32,777 bases of DNA from Tranquillimonas alkanivorans (lineage in GTDB: Bacteria; Pseudomonadota; Alphaproteobacteria; Rhodobacterales; Rhodobacteraceae), in contig NZ_FOXA01000030.1 in the NCBI RefSeq assembly GCF_900115595.1, positions 1 to 32,777 of the forward strand, read 5' to 3'. Position 1 is the stretch's first letter; each line of letters starts with the position of its first letter. Under the pieces are notes generated by a model that had not been told where the DNA came from, did no database searches, and saw only the letters and a program-made list of their open reading frames with translations. Positions 1-7,897 of the stretch are shown here, piece after piece. Both the position numbers and the translations under genes were made by a program.

Positions 1-34
1 CGGAACGCATGAGAGACCAAGAAAGGAAACAGAC

Positions 35-466
35 ATGCGCAGCATCCTTACCGCCGCCGTCGCCGCCGCCCTCATGGCCGGAGCCGCGCAGGCCGAGGTG
101 CACGAGGTCAAGATGCTCAACCGGGGCGAGGCGGGCATGATGGTGTTCGAGCCCGCCTATGTCGCGGCGCAGCCGGGCGACGAGATCGTCTTCCTGCCCA
201 CCGACAAGGGGCACAACGCCGAAAGCATCGACGGCATGCTTCCCGAGGGCGTGGAGCCGTTCAAGAGCAAGCTCGGCGACGAGTTCCGCCTGACCGTGAA
301 CGAGGAAGGCGTCTATGGCGTCAAGTGCACCCCGCATTACGCGATGGGGATGGTCGCGCTGATCGATGTGGGCGAGGCCGCGAACGTCGAGGTGGCCAAG
401 GCGGTCGACCACCGCGGTAAGGCCGGCAAGATCTTCGACGGGCTGTTCGAGCAGGCCGCTCAGTAA
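35..466 (+). CDS. Pseudoazurin (blue type 1 copper protein)
   Basis: Small periplasmic electron carrier of 143 residues. Residues 1-20 form a Sec signal peptide ending AQA, so the mature protein starts at Glu21. The four type 1 copper ligands are visible: His60, Cys98, His101 and Met106. Subtracting the 20-residue signal gives 40, 78, 81 and 86, exactly the classical pseudoazurin numbering, in the context C-T-P-H-Y-A-M-G-M. In the family, pseudoazurin passes electrons from the cytochrome bc1 branch to nitrite or nitrous oxide reductases and to some peroxidases. No such partner is in the window, though one could lie to the left. The ATG is preceded by an AAGGAA ribosome site about 7 bases upstream. 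The next gene is convergent, so this is the last gene of its transcript. Confidence 0.96.
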   Translation: MRSILTAAVAAALMAGAAQAEVHEVKMLNRGEAGMMVFEPAYVAAQPGDEIVFLPTDKGHNAESIDGMLPEGVEPFKSKLGDEFRLTVNEEGVYGVKCTPHYAMGMVALIDVGEAANVEVAKAVDHRGKAGKIFDGLFEQAAQ

Positions 467-487
467 GATCGTCGGACATCGCGGAGT

Positions 488-517
488 GGGCGGCGTCCGG
501 TAAGCCGGGAGCCGCCC
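488..517 (+). terminator. Hairpin after the pseudoazurin gene
   Basis: Arms GGGCGGC (488-494) and GCCGCCC (511-517) pair perfectly. They enclose a second CCGG/CCGG pair (497-500 with 505-508) around a TAAG loop, with a 2x2 internal mismatch. The hairpin begins 21 bases past the stop codon, between two convergent genes, so it could end transcription from either side. No clear T-run follows on either strand, so intrinsic termination is only moderately supported. Confidence 0.45.
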
Positions 518-614
518 GACCAGTTTCTGAAGGCCGCTCGCGACGAGCTACTGCGACCTCGGCAAAGCGAATTGTCGCTGCCGCAGAGGGCGCGCAACCT
601 TCGCAGGCGCTCGT

Positions 615-1349
615 TTATCTCCCGACGCGCTGAAGGAAGCGTTGCAGTCGCTCGTCCTTGGGCGCTCCGAAGATCTGCTCCGGCTCGCCGGCTTCCACGA
701 TCCGCCCGCCGTGCATGAACACCATGCGGTCTGCGATCTCGCGGGCAAACTGCATCTCGTGCGTGACGATCAGCATCGTCTGCCGCTTCCGGGCAACGCG
801 CCGCATCAGGTCGAGCACCTCGCCCACCCATTCGGGATCGAGCGCCGAGGTCGGCTCGTCGAACAGCATCACGTCGGCGCCGATGGCCATGGCCCGCCCG
901 ATACCCACACGCTGCTGTTGCCCGCCCGACAGCGCCGCCGGATAGCTGTCGCCCTTGTCCGAAAGCCCGGTCTCTCGCAGGATCTCGCGGGCGCGCTCGG
1001 CCGCCTCGGCTTTGGGGCGCTTCTGGACGGTGACGAGCGCCTCCATGATGTTCTCTTGCGCAGTTCGGTTGGCAAACAGCGCGTAGTTCTGGAACACGAA
1101 CGCGGTCCGGCGGCGGAGCGCGAGGATGTCGGCCTTCGACGCCCGAGCCGCATCGACGCTCAGGTCGCCGATGGTAATCGTTCCCTCGTCCGGCCGGTCG
1201 AGGAAGTTGAGGCAGCGCAGGAGCGTCGACTTGCCCGTGCCCGAGGGGCCGATCACCACGACCCTTTCGCCCTCGGCGATGTCGAGGTCGATGTCATCCA
1301 GCACCGTCGTGCCGCCGAAGCGCTTGGTCAGGCCCTTGATCGAGATCAT
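615..1349 (-). CDS. Amino acid ABC transporter ATP-binding protein (cystine/cysteine-type)
   Basis: Cytoplasmic ATPase of 244 residues that powers import through the adjacent permease. Walker A GPSGTGKST lies at residues 34-42, followed by the signature LSGGQQQR and Walker B VMLFDEP with the downstream His switch in VTHEM. Length fits the GlnQ/HisP family. The stretches ADILALRRR, ENIMEALVTVQKR and the C-terminal AP-E-R-QRFL pattern resemble remembered TcyC/YxeO-type ATPases, which import cystine or other sulfur amino acids. That substrate call is by analogy only. The start is the ATG at 1349, whose ATGA overlaps the permease stop. The reading frame stays open further upstream, but that part lies inside the permease gene. 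Last gene of the SBP-permease-ATPase operon. Confidence 0.9.
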   Translation of the reverse strand: MISIKGLTKRFGGTTVLDDIDLDIAEGERVVVIGPSGTGKSTLLRCLNFLDRPDEGTITIGDLSVDAARASKADILALRRRTAFVFQNYALFANRTAQENIMEALVTVQKRPKAEAAERAREILRETGLSDKGDSYPAALSGGQQQRVGIGRAMAIGADVMLFDEPTSALDPEWVGEVLDLMRRVARKRQTMLIVTHEMQFAREIADRMVFMHGGRIVEAGEPEQIFGAPKDERLQRFLQRVGR

Positions 1350-2020
1350 CGTGCGAACGCCCTGTTCAGGCGGCTTTCCAGCCGCTTCTGTCCCTGGCTC
1401 AGCGTCTCGACCAGAAGCCAGTAGATCAGGGCTACGACGAGGAACGCCTCGAAGTAGAGGAAGCTGCCCGCCGCCTCTTTCTGCGCGGCGCCCATCATCT
1501 CCGTCACGCCGAGGGTGAAGGCCAGCGACGTGCCCTTGATCATGTCGATGAAGTAGTTGACCAGCGTCGGCGCGGCGATCCGGGCGGCCTGTGGCAGGAC
1601 GATGCGGCGCATCATCTGGCCCTGCGTCATTCCGATGGATTGCGCCGCCTCCCACTGGCTGCGGTCGACGCCGGCGATGGCGGCGCGGATGCTCTCGGCC
1701 ATATAGGCCGAGAAGTGCAGGGTCAGGCCCATGATCGCCGCTGTCACCCCGTTGATGTTGGTCAGGAACGACAGCACTTGCGGCAGCCCGTAGTAGAACA
1801 GGAACAGTTGCACCAGAAGCGGGGTGCCACGGAAGAAGCTGATGAACAGCACCACGAACCAGTCGAGCACCGGCACGCGGATCACCCGCTCGACTGCGAG
1901 AAGCGAAGCGAGGACGAGCGCGAACGCCATCCCCGCCACCGCCATGAACAGCGTCAGGGGCACGTAGCCCAGGATGACGGGCACGAGACCCAGCATGTAG
2001 TCCAGATCGAGCGCCCGCAT
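1346..2020 (-). CDS. Amino acid ABC transporter permease (HisMQ family)
   Basis: Inner-membrane permease of 224 residues, the usual length for polar amino acid ABC permeases. The family hallmark FRGTPLLVQLFL is near residues 64-75. An EAA-type coupling loop, AAQSIGMTQGQMMRRIVLPQA, follows near residues 124-144 and contacts the ATPase. Hydrophobic segments lie near residues 10-40, 52-80, 88-105 and 190-208. Only one permease is present, so it probably forms a homodimer. It begins 8 bases after the binding-protein stop and overlaps the ATPase start by 4 bases, showing tight translational coupling. Confidence 0.92.
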   Translation of the reverse strand: MRALDLDYMLGLVPVILGYVPLTLFMAVAGMAFALVLASLLAVERVIRVPVLDWFVVLFISFFRGTPLLVQLFLFYYGLPQVLSFLTNINGVTAAIMGLTLHFSAYMAESIRAAIAGVDRSQWEAAQSIGMTQGQMMRRIVLPQAARIAAPTLVNYFIDMIKGTSLAFTLGVTEMMGAAQKEAAGSFLYFEAFLVVALIYWLLVETLSQGQKRLESRLNRAFAR

Positions 2021-2028
2021 CGGTCAGA

Positions 2029-2793
2029 TCACTCTGCCGCGGCAGAGGTGATGTCGTTGTCGAACCACTTCTGCGAGATTTCGGTCAGGGTGCCATTCTC
2101 TTCCAGTGTATCCAGCGCCGCGTCGACCCGGTCGCGCAGGGCGCGGCCTTCCTCGGTGTCGCGGAAGGGATAGGCGTTGCGGATCTCGGAGAACGGCTGG
2201 CCTGCGAGTTCCAGCGGCAGCGGACTTTCCTGGATCACCTGGGCCGACGACACGCGGTCCATCACGAACGCGTCCACGCGGCCGAGCGCGGTGTCCTGCT
2301 CGATGTTGGACTCGTAGGTGCGGATGTCGATCTCGTCCGCGTAGGGCAGGTCGCGCAGAAGTTGCTCGAAGTTCGAGCCGAGGTTCACCGCAACCGTCTT
2401 GCCGCGCAGGTCCTCCACGCCCTCGATCTGGTCGTTGCCTTCCTTGGTCACCACCTGCGCACCGTCAATGACATAGGGATCGGTGAAGGCGAACTTCGCC
2501 TCGCGCTCGGGCGTGATGGTGATCTGGTTGGCGATCGTGTCGATCCGTTCGGACTCGAGGGCGCCGACGAGGCCCGAGAACGACATCGTCTCGTACTCGA
2601 TGTTCAGCCCGGCTTCTTCGCCGATGGCGTTCATCAGGTCGACCTCGAAGCCCTGAAGCTCGTCCTGCTGCACGAAGGTGAACGGGAAATAGCCGCCGGA
2701 CATTCCGACGCGCAGGGTCTCCGCCTCCTGTCCGAAGGCGGCGCCGGTTAGGCCGGCGCTCAGCGCGGCGGCAGCTGCGAAAGTCTTCAGCAT
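2029..2793 (-). CDS. Periplasmic amino acid-binding protein (cystine-type SBP)
   Basis: Substrate-binding protein of 254 residues with a Sec signal peptide at about 1-21. The family SBP_bac_3 pattern is clear: an early GYFPFTF, then LQGFEVDLMNAIGEEAG, then DTIANQITITPER and the sugar/amino-acid fold segments TVAVNLGSNFEQLL. The ANQITITPER stretch recalls FliY/TcyA-type cystine binders, in which ANQ replaces the more common AGM. Specificity remains an inference. The start at 2793 has a textbook ribosome site, AAAGGAG, 7 bases upstream. A longer frame begins at 2823 but would bury the signal peptide. First gene of the operon. Its promoter should lie in 2794-2980. Confidence 0.9.
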   Translation of the reverse strand: MLKTFAAAAALSAGLTGAAFGQEAETLRVGMSGGYFPFTFVQQDELQGFEVDLMNAIGEEAGLNIEYETMSFSGLVGALESERIDTIANQITITPEREAKFAFTDPYVIDGAQVVTKEGNDQIEGVEDLRGKTVAVNLGSNFEQLLRDLPYADEIDIRTYESNIEQDTALGRVDAFVMDRVSSAQVIQESPLPLELAGQPFSEIRNAYPFRDTEEGRALRDRVDAALDTLEENGTLTEISQKWFDNDITSAAAE

Positions 2794-2980
2794 CGTACAA
2801 CTCCTTTTCAGGTCCGGCGACATACCTGTCGATTTCCAGCGCCGGCTTCAACGCGGCGCGAGAAGATAAGGCAGCGTATCCCGCCCTGCCGCCTTGCACG
2901 GACGCCGCCTTCCTTTCCGCCACGCCCGAGGTGGACGATTGTTCCCGGTGAATGTCCGGGCGCAGGACGTGGAGACGGGC
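2794..2980 (-). promoter_or_regulatory. Upstream region of the ABC importer operon
   Basis: This 187-base gap separates the end of TRAP operon 1 from the start of the ABC operon, both on the minus strand. It must hold the ABC promoter and any terminator of the TRAP operon. Only a weak 5-bp hairpin (CCCGG 2944-2948 with CCGGG 2956-2960) is visible, with no good T-run, and no convincing -35/-10 pair was found. Confidence 0.3.
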
Positions 2981-3913
2981 TTAAGCGGCGGCCGCGACTT
3001 TGCCGCGGAAGTCTTCACTCCCTTGCAGCAGTCGGTAGATGATCGCGTCGAGCGCCCAGTGACGCTCGCGCACGTCATAGGGGACGGCGCGGCTGCCGGC
3101 ATGCGCGAACGTCCCCAGACGCTGATGCACGATCTTGGCAAGCTTCGGGTATCCGAGCCCCTCGGAGACCGCCGACAGCGTGAGGAAGACGGCGAGCTCC
3201 TCGGCGAGGTCCACATGATCTCTTCCGTGATCCTGCATCCAGCGGTAGAGGTCGGGGTGGATGTTCAGCATGACGCCGCAGAAGCCGCGCTGGCCGGACT
3301 TCATAAGCGGCCAAGATATGGCGGAGTTGGCGTTGCTGATCTCAAGCGGCGTACCCTCCGCCAGCTTCGCCCGCCGCTTCACCGTCTCGACGTCGCAAGA
3401 CACGTCCTTGAGCAGGGTAAAGCGCCCGCTTTCGGCGCAGTACGAGAATACCTCGTCCGTCAGCAGTCGGCGGTAGGGGGCGGGACATTCGTACAGACCC
3501 AGCGGCATGTCGTGGGGCAGGGCGGCCAGCAGGGCGTCGAGGTGCGAACGCAAGGCGTCGCTTCCGGCGTCGGGCGCGGCGAGGCGGTTGGTCACCAGAA
3601 CCACGCCGTCCACTCCGGTGTCGGCGACGGCCAGCAGTTCCTCCTTCTGTGCATCGAAACTGTCGGAGATGTGGCCGGAGGCGACGACCGGAACGCGCCC
3701 CGCGACCTTCTCGGCCGTGAAGCGTGCGAGGGCCACGCGCTCTTCCAGCGATAGGTACTGCATCTCGGAGGATTGGCAGACGGCGAAGAGTGCCTCGGAC
3801 CCGTTGGCGATGTACCACTCGATCAGCGCTTCGTAGCCCGCCCAGTCAATGCGGTCTTCGGGGGTGAAGGGCGTGATCATCACGGGGATGATGCCGTTGA
3901 TGGAGGACGACAT
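2981..3913 (-). CDS. DapA-superfamily aldolase/lyase linked to TRAP operon 1
   Basis: Protein of 310 residues with the (beta/alpha)8 fold of the dihydrodipicolinate synthase / N-acetylneuraminate lyase family, whose members cleave or make 2-oxo acids through a Schiff base. The Schiff-base lysine is Lys169 (FTLLKDVS) and the helper tyrosine is Tyr141 (LGLYECP). The usual GTTGE carboxylate-binding loop is replaced by CQSSE (residues 46-50), and the common PPYY segment by TNRL (108-111). It is therefore probably not a housekeeping DapA. It follows dctM by 32 bases and has a good AGGAG ribosome site. As the last gene of a TRAP operon it likely processes the imported acid, perhaps a sugar-derived or hydroxylated 2-oxo acid. 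Substrate unknown. Confidence 0.85.
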   Translation of the reverse strand: MSSSINGIIPVMITPFTPEDRIDWAGYEALIEWYIANGSEALFAVCQSSEMQYLSLEERVALARFTAEKVAGRVPVVASGHISDSFDAQKEELLAVADTGVDGVVLVTNRLAAPDAGSDALRSHLDALLAALPHDMPLGLYECPAPYRRLLTDEVFSYCAESGRFTLLKDVSCDVETVKRRAKLAEGTPLEISNANSAISWPLMKSGQRGFCGVMLNIHPDLYRWMQDHGRDHVDLAEELAVFLTLSAVSEGLGYPKLAKIVHQRLGTFAHAGSRAVPYDVRERHWALDAIIYRLLQGSEDFRGKVAAAA

Positions 3914-3945
3914 GGCAGGCTCCTGCGGTTGGGGGCGGCGCGGGA

Positions 3946-5241
3946 TCAGGCTTCGTATCCGAACACGCGCGGCAGCCAGAGGGTGATGCCCGGGAAAAGG
4001 ACCAGGACGAGAAGCGCGAGGATAAGCACGCCGAGGAATGCCCAGACCTCGCGGATGATCTCGACCAGCGGGATGCGCGTCACCGCGTTGATCACGAAAA
4101 GCAGAACGCCATAGGGCGGCGTGATCAGGCCGATCATGCAGTTGACCACCGCGACGACACCAAAATGCACCAGGTCGATGCCTAACTCGCGGCACGTGGG
4201 CAGGAAGAGCGGGATGATCACCAGGATGATCGTCGAGGCGTCGAGCACGCAGCCCAACAGCAGGATCAGCACGTTGACGCCCAGCAGGAAGACCAGCGGC
4301 GGAACGTCGAGCCCGACGAGCGACTGCGCGACGAGGTCGGGGATGTTCTCGGATGCAACGATGTAGTTCAGGATCAGCGCGCCGCCAATGACCAGCCCCA
4401 CGGCGGCGGACGAGCGCGCGCTTTCGACGAGGATGCCGTAGAAGTTGCGAAGCGACAGCGCACGATAGAACACGGCGGCCAGGATCAGTGCGTAGAAGGC
4501 GGCGACGGCGGCGGCCTCTGTCGGCGTGGTGACGCCGCCGTAAATGCCGTAAAGCAGGATCGCCGGCATCAGGAGCGCCGGGAAGGCGCGGAACGTCAGG
4601 CCGGGCAGTTCCTGCAACGGCACCGGCTCTTCCAGCGCGAATCCCCGGCGGGCCGAGATCCAGTAGTTCATCGCCATCAGCACGGCGCCCATGAAGAGGC
4701 CGGGCAGGATGCCCCCGAGGAAAAGGTACCCGATGGAGGTATTCGAGACGAGCGCGTAAAGCACCATCGGGATCGATGGCGGGATAATCGGGCCGATGGT
4801 GGCCGACGCCGCTGTGATCGCGGCGGCGTAGCCGCGGGTGTAGTGGCCCGACTTGGTCATCATGTCGATGATGATTTTCCCGATGCCCGCCGCGTCGGCG
4901 ACCGCCGAGCCGGACATGCCCGAGAAGATGAGCGAGGCCACGACGTTGACGTGGCCCATCCCGCCTCGGAAGCGCCCGACCAGCGCTATGCAGAACCGCA
5001 GGAGCCGGTCGCTGATGGTGCCCGCGTTCATGATGTTCGCGGCCACGATGAAAAGCGGGACGGCCAGCAAGATGAAGCTCTGGTAAAGCCCGTCGAGCAG
5101 AACCTTCCCCGCGGTCCCGACGTTCTGGCCGCCGACGGCGAGGTACAGGAACGCCGACAGCAGGATCGCATAGGCGATCGGCAGCCCGATCGCGGCGAGG
5201 AGGAACAGCGAGGCGAGGCAGAGGGTGAATTCGAGTGTCAT
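3946..5241 (-). CDS. dctM: TRAP transporter large permease DctM (operon 1)
   Basis: Integral membrane protein of 431 residues, the standard DctM length, carrying the sodium-coupled transport path. Family features include GLPIAYAILLSAF near the N-terminus, the GGMGHVNVVASLIFSGMSGSA stretch that lines the transport site, and IIGPIIPPSIPM-like proline-rich hairpins (here ATIGPIIPPSIPMV). The C-terminal half repeats the pattern, with GLITPPYG near residue 370. About 12 hydrophobic segments. The start is the ATG at 5241, 11 bases after the dctQ stop. The frame upstream of it runs into dctQ and is not coding. Works with the dctP and dctQ products encoded immediately upstream. Confidence 0.95.
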   Translation of the reverse strand: MTLEFTLCLASLFLLAAIGLPIAYAILLSAFLYLAVGGQNVGTAGKVLLDGLYQSFILLAVPLFIVAANIMNAGTISDRLLRFCIALVGRFRGGMGHVNVVASLIFSGMSGSAVADAAGIGKIIIDMMTKSGHYTRGYAAAITAASATIGPIIPPSIPMVLYALVSNTSIGYLFLGGILPGLFMGAVLMAMNYWISARRGFALEEPVPLQELPGLTFRAFPALLMPAILLYGIYGGVTTPTEAAAVAAFYALILAAVFYRALSLRNFYGILVESARSSAAVGLVIGGALILNYIVASENIPDLVAQSLVGLDVPPLVFLLGVNVLILLLGCVLDASTIILVIIPLFLPTCRELGIDLVHFGVVAVVNCMIGLITPPYGVLLFVINAVTRIPLVEIIREVWAFLGVLILALLVLVLFPGITLWLPRVFGYEA

Positions 5242-5252
5242 TCGGTGCGGCG

Positions 5253-5801
5253 CTACTCGTACGGCAGGTGGTGGCCGTCCGCGCCGTGGCGCATCGCCGT
5301 CCACGCGCGCCAAGCGTATCGCAGGGCGACGACGACGAGGAAGACGAAGTAGATCGAATAGATGTCGCGCACCCGCACCCAGTCACCCAGCAGCGCCGAC
5401 AGCGTGGCCGGCCGTTTGAGCCGCAGGATGCTGAAGGTGTCCCAGGTCGGCGCCACGGACCACAGCAGGCCGCCGCACAGCAGCACTCCGCCGATCACCG
5501 CGAACCACTTGCGCAGGCGCGGACTAACCGATGTGTAGACGATGTCGAAGGTCACGTGATCACGCTCGCGCACGACGAAGGCGTTGCCGAAGAAGATGAT
5601 CCAGACCCAGAGCACGAGGCAGAACTCGAGCGTCCAGCCGAAGCCGCTGGGATCGAGCAGCGGCACCGCCTCGGCCAGCCAGTCGAGCCGCGCCGTGTAG
5701 CGGACGACGATCTGGAGGATGAACGTGGCGAACATGGCGGCCATCATCATGGCCGCCACGCCCTCGGCTCCGCGTCTGAGCCATTTCACGATCGGTGTCA
5801 T
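5253..5801 (-). CDS. dctQ: TRAP transporter small permease DctQ (operon 1)
   Basis: Four-helix membrane protein of 182 residues, the usual size. The family fingerprint is present: a first helix with MFATFILQIVVRYTARL, then a helix with EFCLVLWVWIIFFGNAFVV, then RERDHVTFDIVY, where the charged loop follows the second helix. An insert near residues 44-56 (LDWLAEAVPLLDP) sits between helices 1 and 2. The ATG at 5801 is taken as the start. A TTG one codon upstream (5804) is an alternative. The gene begins 27 bases after dctP. Confidence 0.9.
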   Translation of the reverse strand: MTPIVKWLRRGAEGVAAMMMAAMFATFILQIVVRYTARLDWLAEAVPLLDPSGFGWTLEFCLVLWVWIIFFGNAFVVRERDHVTFDIVYTSVSPRLRKWFAVIGGVLLCGGLLWSVAPTWDTFSILRLKRPATLSALLGDWVRVRDIYSIYFVFLVVVALRYAWRAWTAMRHGADGHHLPYE

Positions 5802-5828
5802 CAAGACCCCGTTCCGAGCGTCGCGCGA

Positions 5829-6836
5829 TCAGTTGCCGAGCGCGTTGATCTGTTCGAGCACGCCCTCGGGCCAGGCCTCCGCGAACTCGCTGTCCAGGTA
5901 CATCTCCTGCACGTGGCTGCGGAACGCGTCGAGGTCGGGCTCGTAGATCGCCAGCCCCTGCTCTTCGAGGAAGCTGCGAAGCTCCTCCTCCTTCGCAAGC
6001 TGCGCCTGGCGGCCCGAGTCGGCGGCGGCGACGGCGGCCTCCTGCACGGTCTGTTGCTGCTCGGGCGTGAGGCCGTCGAAGACCTCTTTCGACATGGCGA
6101 TGAAGTTCCAGTCCACCAGGTGCGAAGTCAGCGCGATCTGGTTCGTCACCTCGTAGAACTTCGCGTCCACCACCGTCGGCAGCGGGTTGTCCTGTCCGTC
6201 CACTGCGCCGGTGTGGAGCGCGGTGTAGACCTCCGTGAAGGCCATGGGCGTGGGGTTCGCGCCGAGCGCACGGCCAAGGAACTGCCAGGCGTCGGTGCCG
6301 GGCATCCGCAGGTTGATGCCGCTCAGATCTTCGGGCGTCTGCACATCGACCTCGTCGCGCGTCTGGCGCAGGTTCACGTGGCGCCGGCCAAGGTACATGG
6401 GCGCGAGCAGCTTGACGCCCAGCTCGTCCTCAACCTCCTGCTTGAAGGGATCCATCAGCGGGTCGTTGAACACCGCGACCTGGTGGTCGGCGTCCTGAAG
6501 GACGTAACCGGCGGCGAAGATTGACCAGTCGGGGAAGAAGGTCGCGAGTTCCTGCGCCGAGGTGATCGACATTTCGAGGTCGCCGGTCGCGATGGATTCC
6601 AGTTCGCTGCCCTGCGCGATGAGCGAGGCATTGTAGTGCGGTTCGTAGTCGGCGAAATCGGCTACAGCGGGCGCGAAGACCTCCTCAAGCGCGATGGAGC
6701 GCTGGTCGGTGTCGGATGCCGGCGTCGACAGGCGCAGCGTCACCTTGTCCTGGGCGAGCGCCGGCATCGCGGCGAGCATGGTGGCGAAGCCGGCGGCGCC
6801 GAGCAGCGCCGTGCGGCGGGTAAAGGTCGTCTTCAT
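5829..6836 (-). CDS. dctP: TRAP transporter substrate-binding protein DctP (operon 1)
   Basis: Periplasmic binding protein of 335 residues. The signal peptide (about 1-28, ending ALAQ) has a TRRTALLG twin-arginine-like motif, so Tat export is possible. Features of the DctP/SiaP family are clear: the carboxylate-clamping arginine in INLRMPG, the conserved PTPMAFTEVYTAL helix, and GAVDGQDNPL with the ligand-contacting Asn. These match binders of sugar acids and C4-dicarboxylates, so the ligand is an organic acid. The exact ligand cannot be read. The start at 6836 has a GGGAGGA ribosome site. First gene of dctP-dctQ-dctM-dapA-like, transcribed away from the GntR gene. Confidence 0.95.
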   Translation of the reverse strand: MKTTFTRRTALLGAAGFATMLAAMPALAQDKVTLRLSTPASDTDQRSIALEEVFAPAVADFADYEPHYNASLIAQGSELESIATGDLEMSITSAQELATFFPDWSIFAAGYVLQDADHQVAVFNDPLMDPFKQEVEDELGVKLLAPMYLGRRHVNLRQTRDEVDVQTPEDLSGINLRMPGTDAWQFLGRALGANPTPMAFTEVYTALHTGAVDGQDNPLPTVVDAKFYEVTNQIALTSHLVDWNFIAMSKEVFDGLTPEQQQTVQEAAVAAADSGRQAQLAKEEELRSFLEEQGLAIYEPDLDAFRSHVQEMYLDSEFAEAWPEGVLEQINALGN

Positions 6837-6884
6837 CTTGTCCTCCCTTTTGCGTCGTCTTCGCATGTCGTGGTGCGTCACCGA

Positions 6885-6896
6885 GGGTCCGGACCC
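6885..6896. promoter_or_regulatory. 12-bp perfect palindrome upstream of dctP
   Basis: GGGTCCGGACCC is self-complementary over all 12 bases. It lies about 50 bases upstream of the dctP ATG in the dctP/gntR intergenic region. It could be an operator or overlap the dctP promoter. No ligand or regulator assignment is possible from sequence alone. Confidence 0.3.
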
Positions 6897-6958
6897 GATC
6901 TGTTGCACGACGAGACCGCTGCAGCATGACTGTGATTCCGGCGTTCGTCGTGGTACGC

Positions 6959-6987
6959 CCACTGACACGCGGCTAACATGTCAGTGG
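6959..6987. promoter_or_regulatory. Candidate operator: 9-bp inverted repeat between dctP and gntR
   Basis: Arms CCACTGACA (6959-6967) and TGTCAGTGG (6979-6987) are perfect reverse complements, separated by 11 bases. The repeat lies 29 bases before the gntR ATG and 122 bases upstream of the dctP ATG. It is the strongest dyad in this intergenic region, which suggests the site where the GntR dimer controls both its own gene and the TRAP operon. FCD-type regulators usually bind shorter, closely spaced dyads, so a different binding protein cannot be excluded. Confidence 0.5.
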
Positions 6988-7016
6988 ATGGTTAGGCAAA
7001 GGAAAAGAGGAAAATC

Positions 7017-7724
7017 ATGCGGATGCGCGCGCCCAACTCGGACGAGACGGAGCATGCGACGCATTCCGCGTCGCTCCGGCAGACGGCGTATGAGAGCATC
7101 GTGGACCTTCTGAACAGCGGCGCGCTGCAGCCCGGGCAGATCATCTCTCAGCGCGACTTGGTCGCCCGCACCGGCGCGACGCTCGGTTCGATCCGCGAGG
7201 CGATCCCGCGATTGGAAGGCGAAGGGCTACTTCAAACTCTGCCGAAGCGCGGGCTCAAGGTGCCCAGCCTCGACGTGGCCTTCGTCCGGGACGCGTACCA
7301 GATGCGGCGCATGATCGAGCTTGCTGCCATCCCCGACGTCATCCACCGGCTGCCCGCGACGACGATCGACGGGTGGATCGCGTGGCATGAAGATGCCGCG
7401 CGCCGCGTGGAGGCACGGCAGGACCTGGTCCGAGAAATCCAGGCGCACGACTGGGACATGCACGAGGTGCTCGTGGCCGCAATGCGCAACGACCTCGTCG
7501 CGCGGGTCTATCGCGTGACGGCGATCAAGATCCGCATGGCGGTCCAGAACCGGTTGAGGGTCACGCCCGACAATGCGCGCCGCGTGCTGGCCGAGCATCT
7601 GGCCATCTTGTACCCGCTGAGGACCCGCAACCGCGCGGCCGCCGAGCGTGCGCTCGGCCGGCACCTCGACGTGAGCCTTCGCCTGGCGCTCGGCGAGCGG
7701 TCGGAGGCGGGCGGGTTGAGCTAG
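7017..7724 (+). CDS. GntR-family transcriptional regulator, FCD type
   Basis: DNA-binding regulator of 235 residues. The N-terminal winged helix spans about 20-80, with ISQRDLVARTGATLGSIREAIPRLEGEGLL as the recognition helix and wing region. The C-terminal FCD domain spans about 90-230: the helix MRRMIELAA, then HDWDMHEVLVAA, then AEHLAIL and GRHLDVSL, which together supply the Asp/His metal or ligand pocket of this class. FCD regulators sense organic acids. Its position divergent from TRAP operon 1 implies that it represses that operon until the transported acid or a breakdown product binds. A purine-rich ribosome site (AAGAGGAAAA) precedes the ATG. Confidence 0.92.
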   Translation: MRMRAPNSDETEHATHSASLRQTAYESIVDLLNSGALQPGQIISQRDLVARTGATLGSIREAIPRLEGEGLLQTLPKRGLKVPSLDVAFVRDAYQMRRMIELAAIPDVIHRLPATTIDGWIAWHEDAARRVEARQDLVREIQAHDWDMHEVLVAAMRNDLVARVYRVTAIKIRMAVQNRLRVTPDNARRVLAEHLAILYPLRTRNRAAAERALGRHLDVSLRLALGERSEAGGLS

Positions 7725-7850
7725 TCCGAACGACCGGTCTGCCTGCGGCAACGAGATCGGAGAGCTTTGCCGGTCGTTGCACCGGAACCCTGCGCCGGTC
7801 TCGGCTCACGCGCAGCCGCGTTCTCGAACCGTGGCTCGGTTCAAAGAAAG

Positions 7851-7874
7851 GAAAGGGGCCGCGAGGCCCCTTTC
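7851..7874 (-). terminator. Terminator hairpin between gntR and dctM2
   Basis: Perfect 10-bp stem GAAAGGGGCC / GGCCCCTTTC (7851-7860 with 7865-7874) around a GCGA tetraloop. It lies 23 bases past the stop of TRAP operon 2's dctM. Read on the minus strand it ends in a T-rich run (CTTTCTTTG), and on the plus strand it is followed by GACGTTTTC. It therefore probably acts for both convergent units. Confidence 0.8.
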
Positions 7875-7897
7875 GACGTTTTCGAACGCTGGCGAGT

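Noticed and set aside
2944-2960. Hairpin CCCGG/CCGGG as terminator of TRAP operon 1
   Set aside because: Only five base pairs with a 7-base loop and no T-run.
7729-7778. 9-bp inverted repeat AACGACCGG / CCGGTCGTT after gntR
   Set aside because: The 32-base spacer makes a poor terminator, and it lies between convergent genes where an operator is unlikely. The nearby 7851-7874 hairpin explains termination better.
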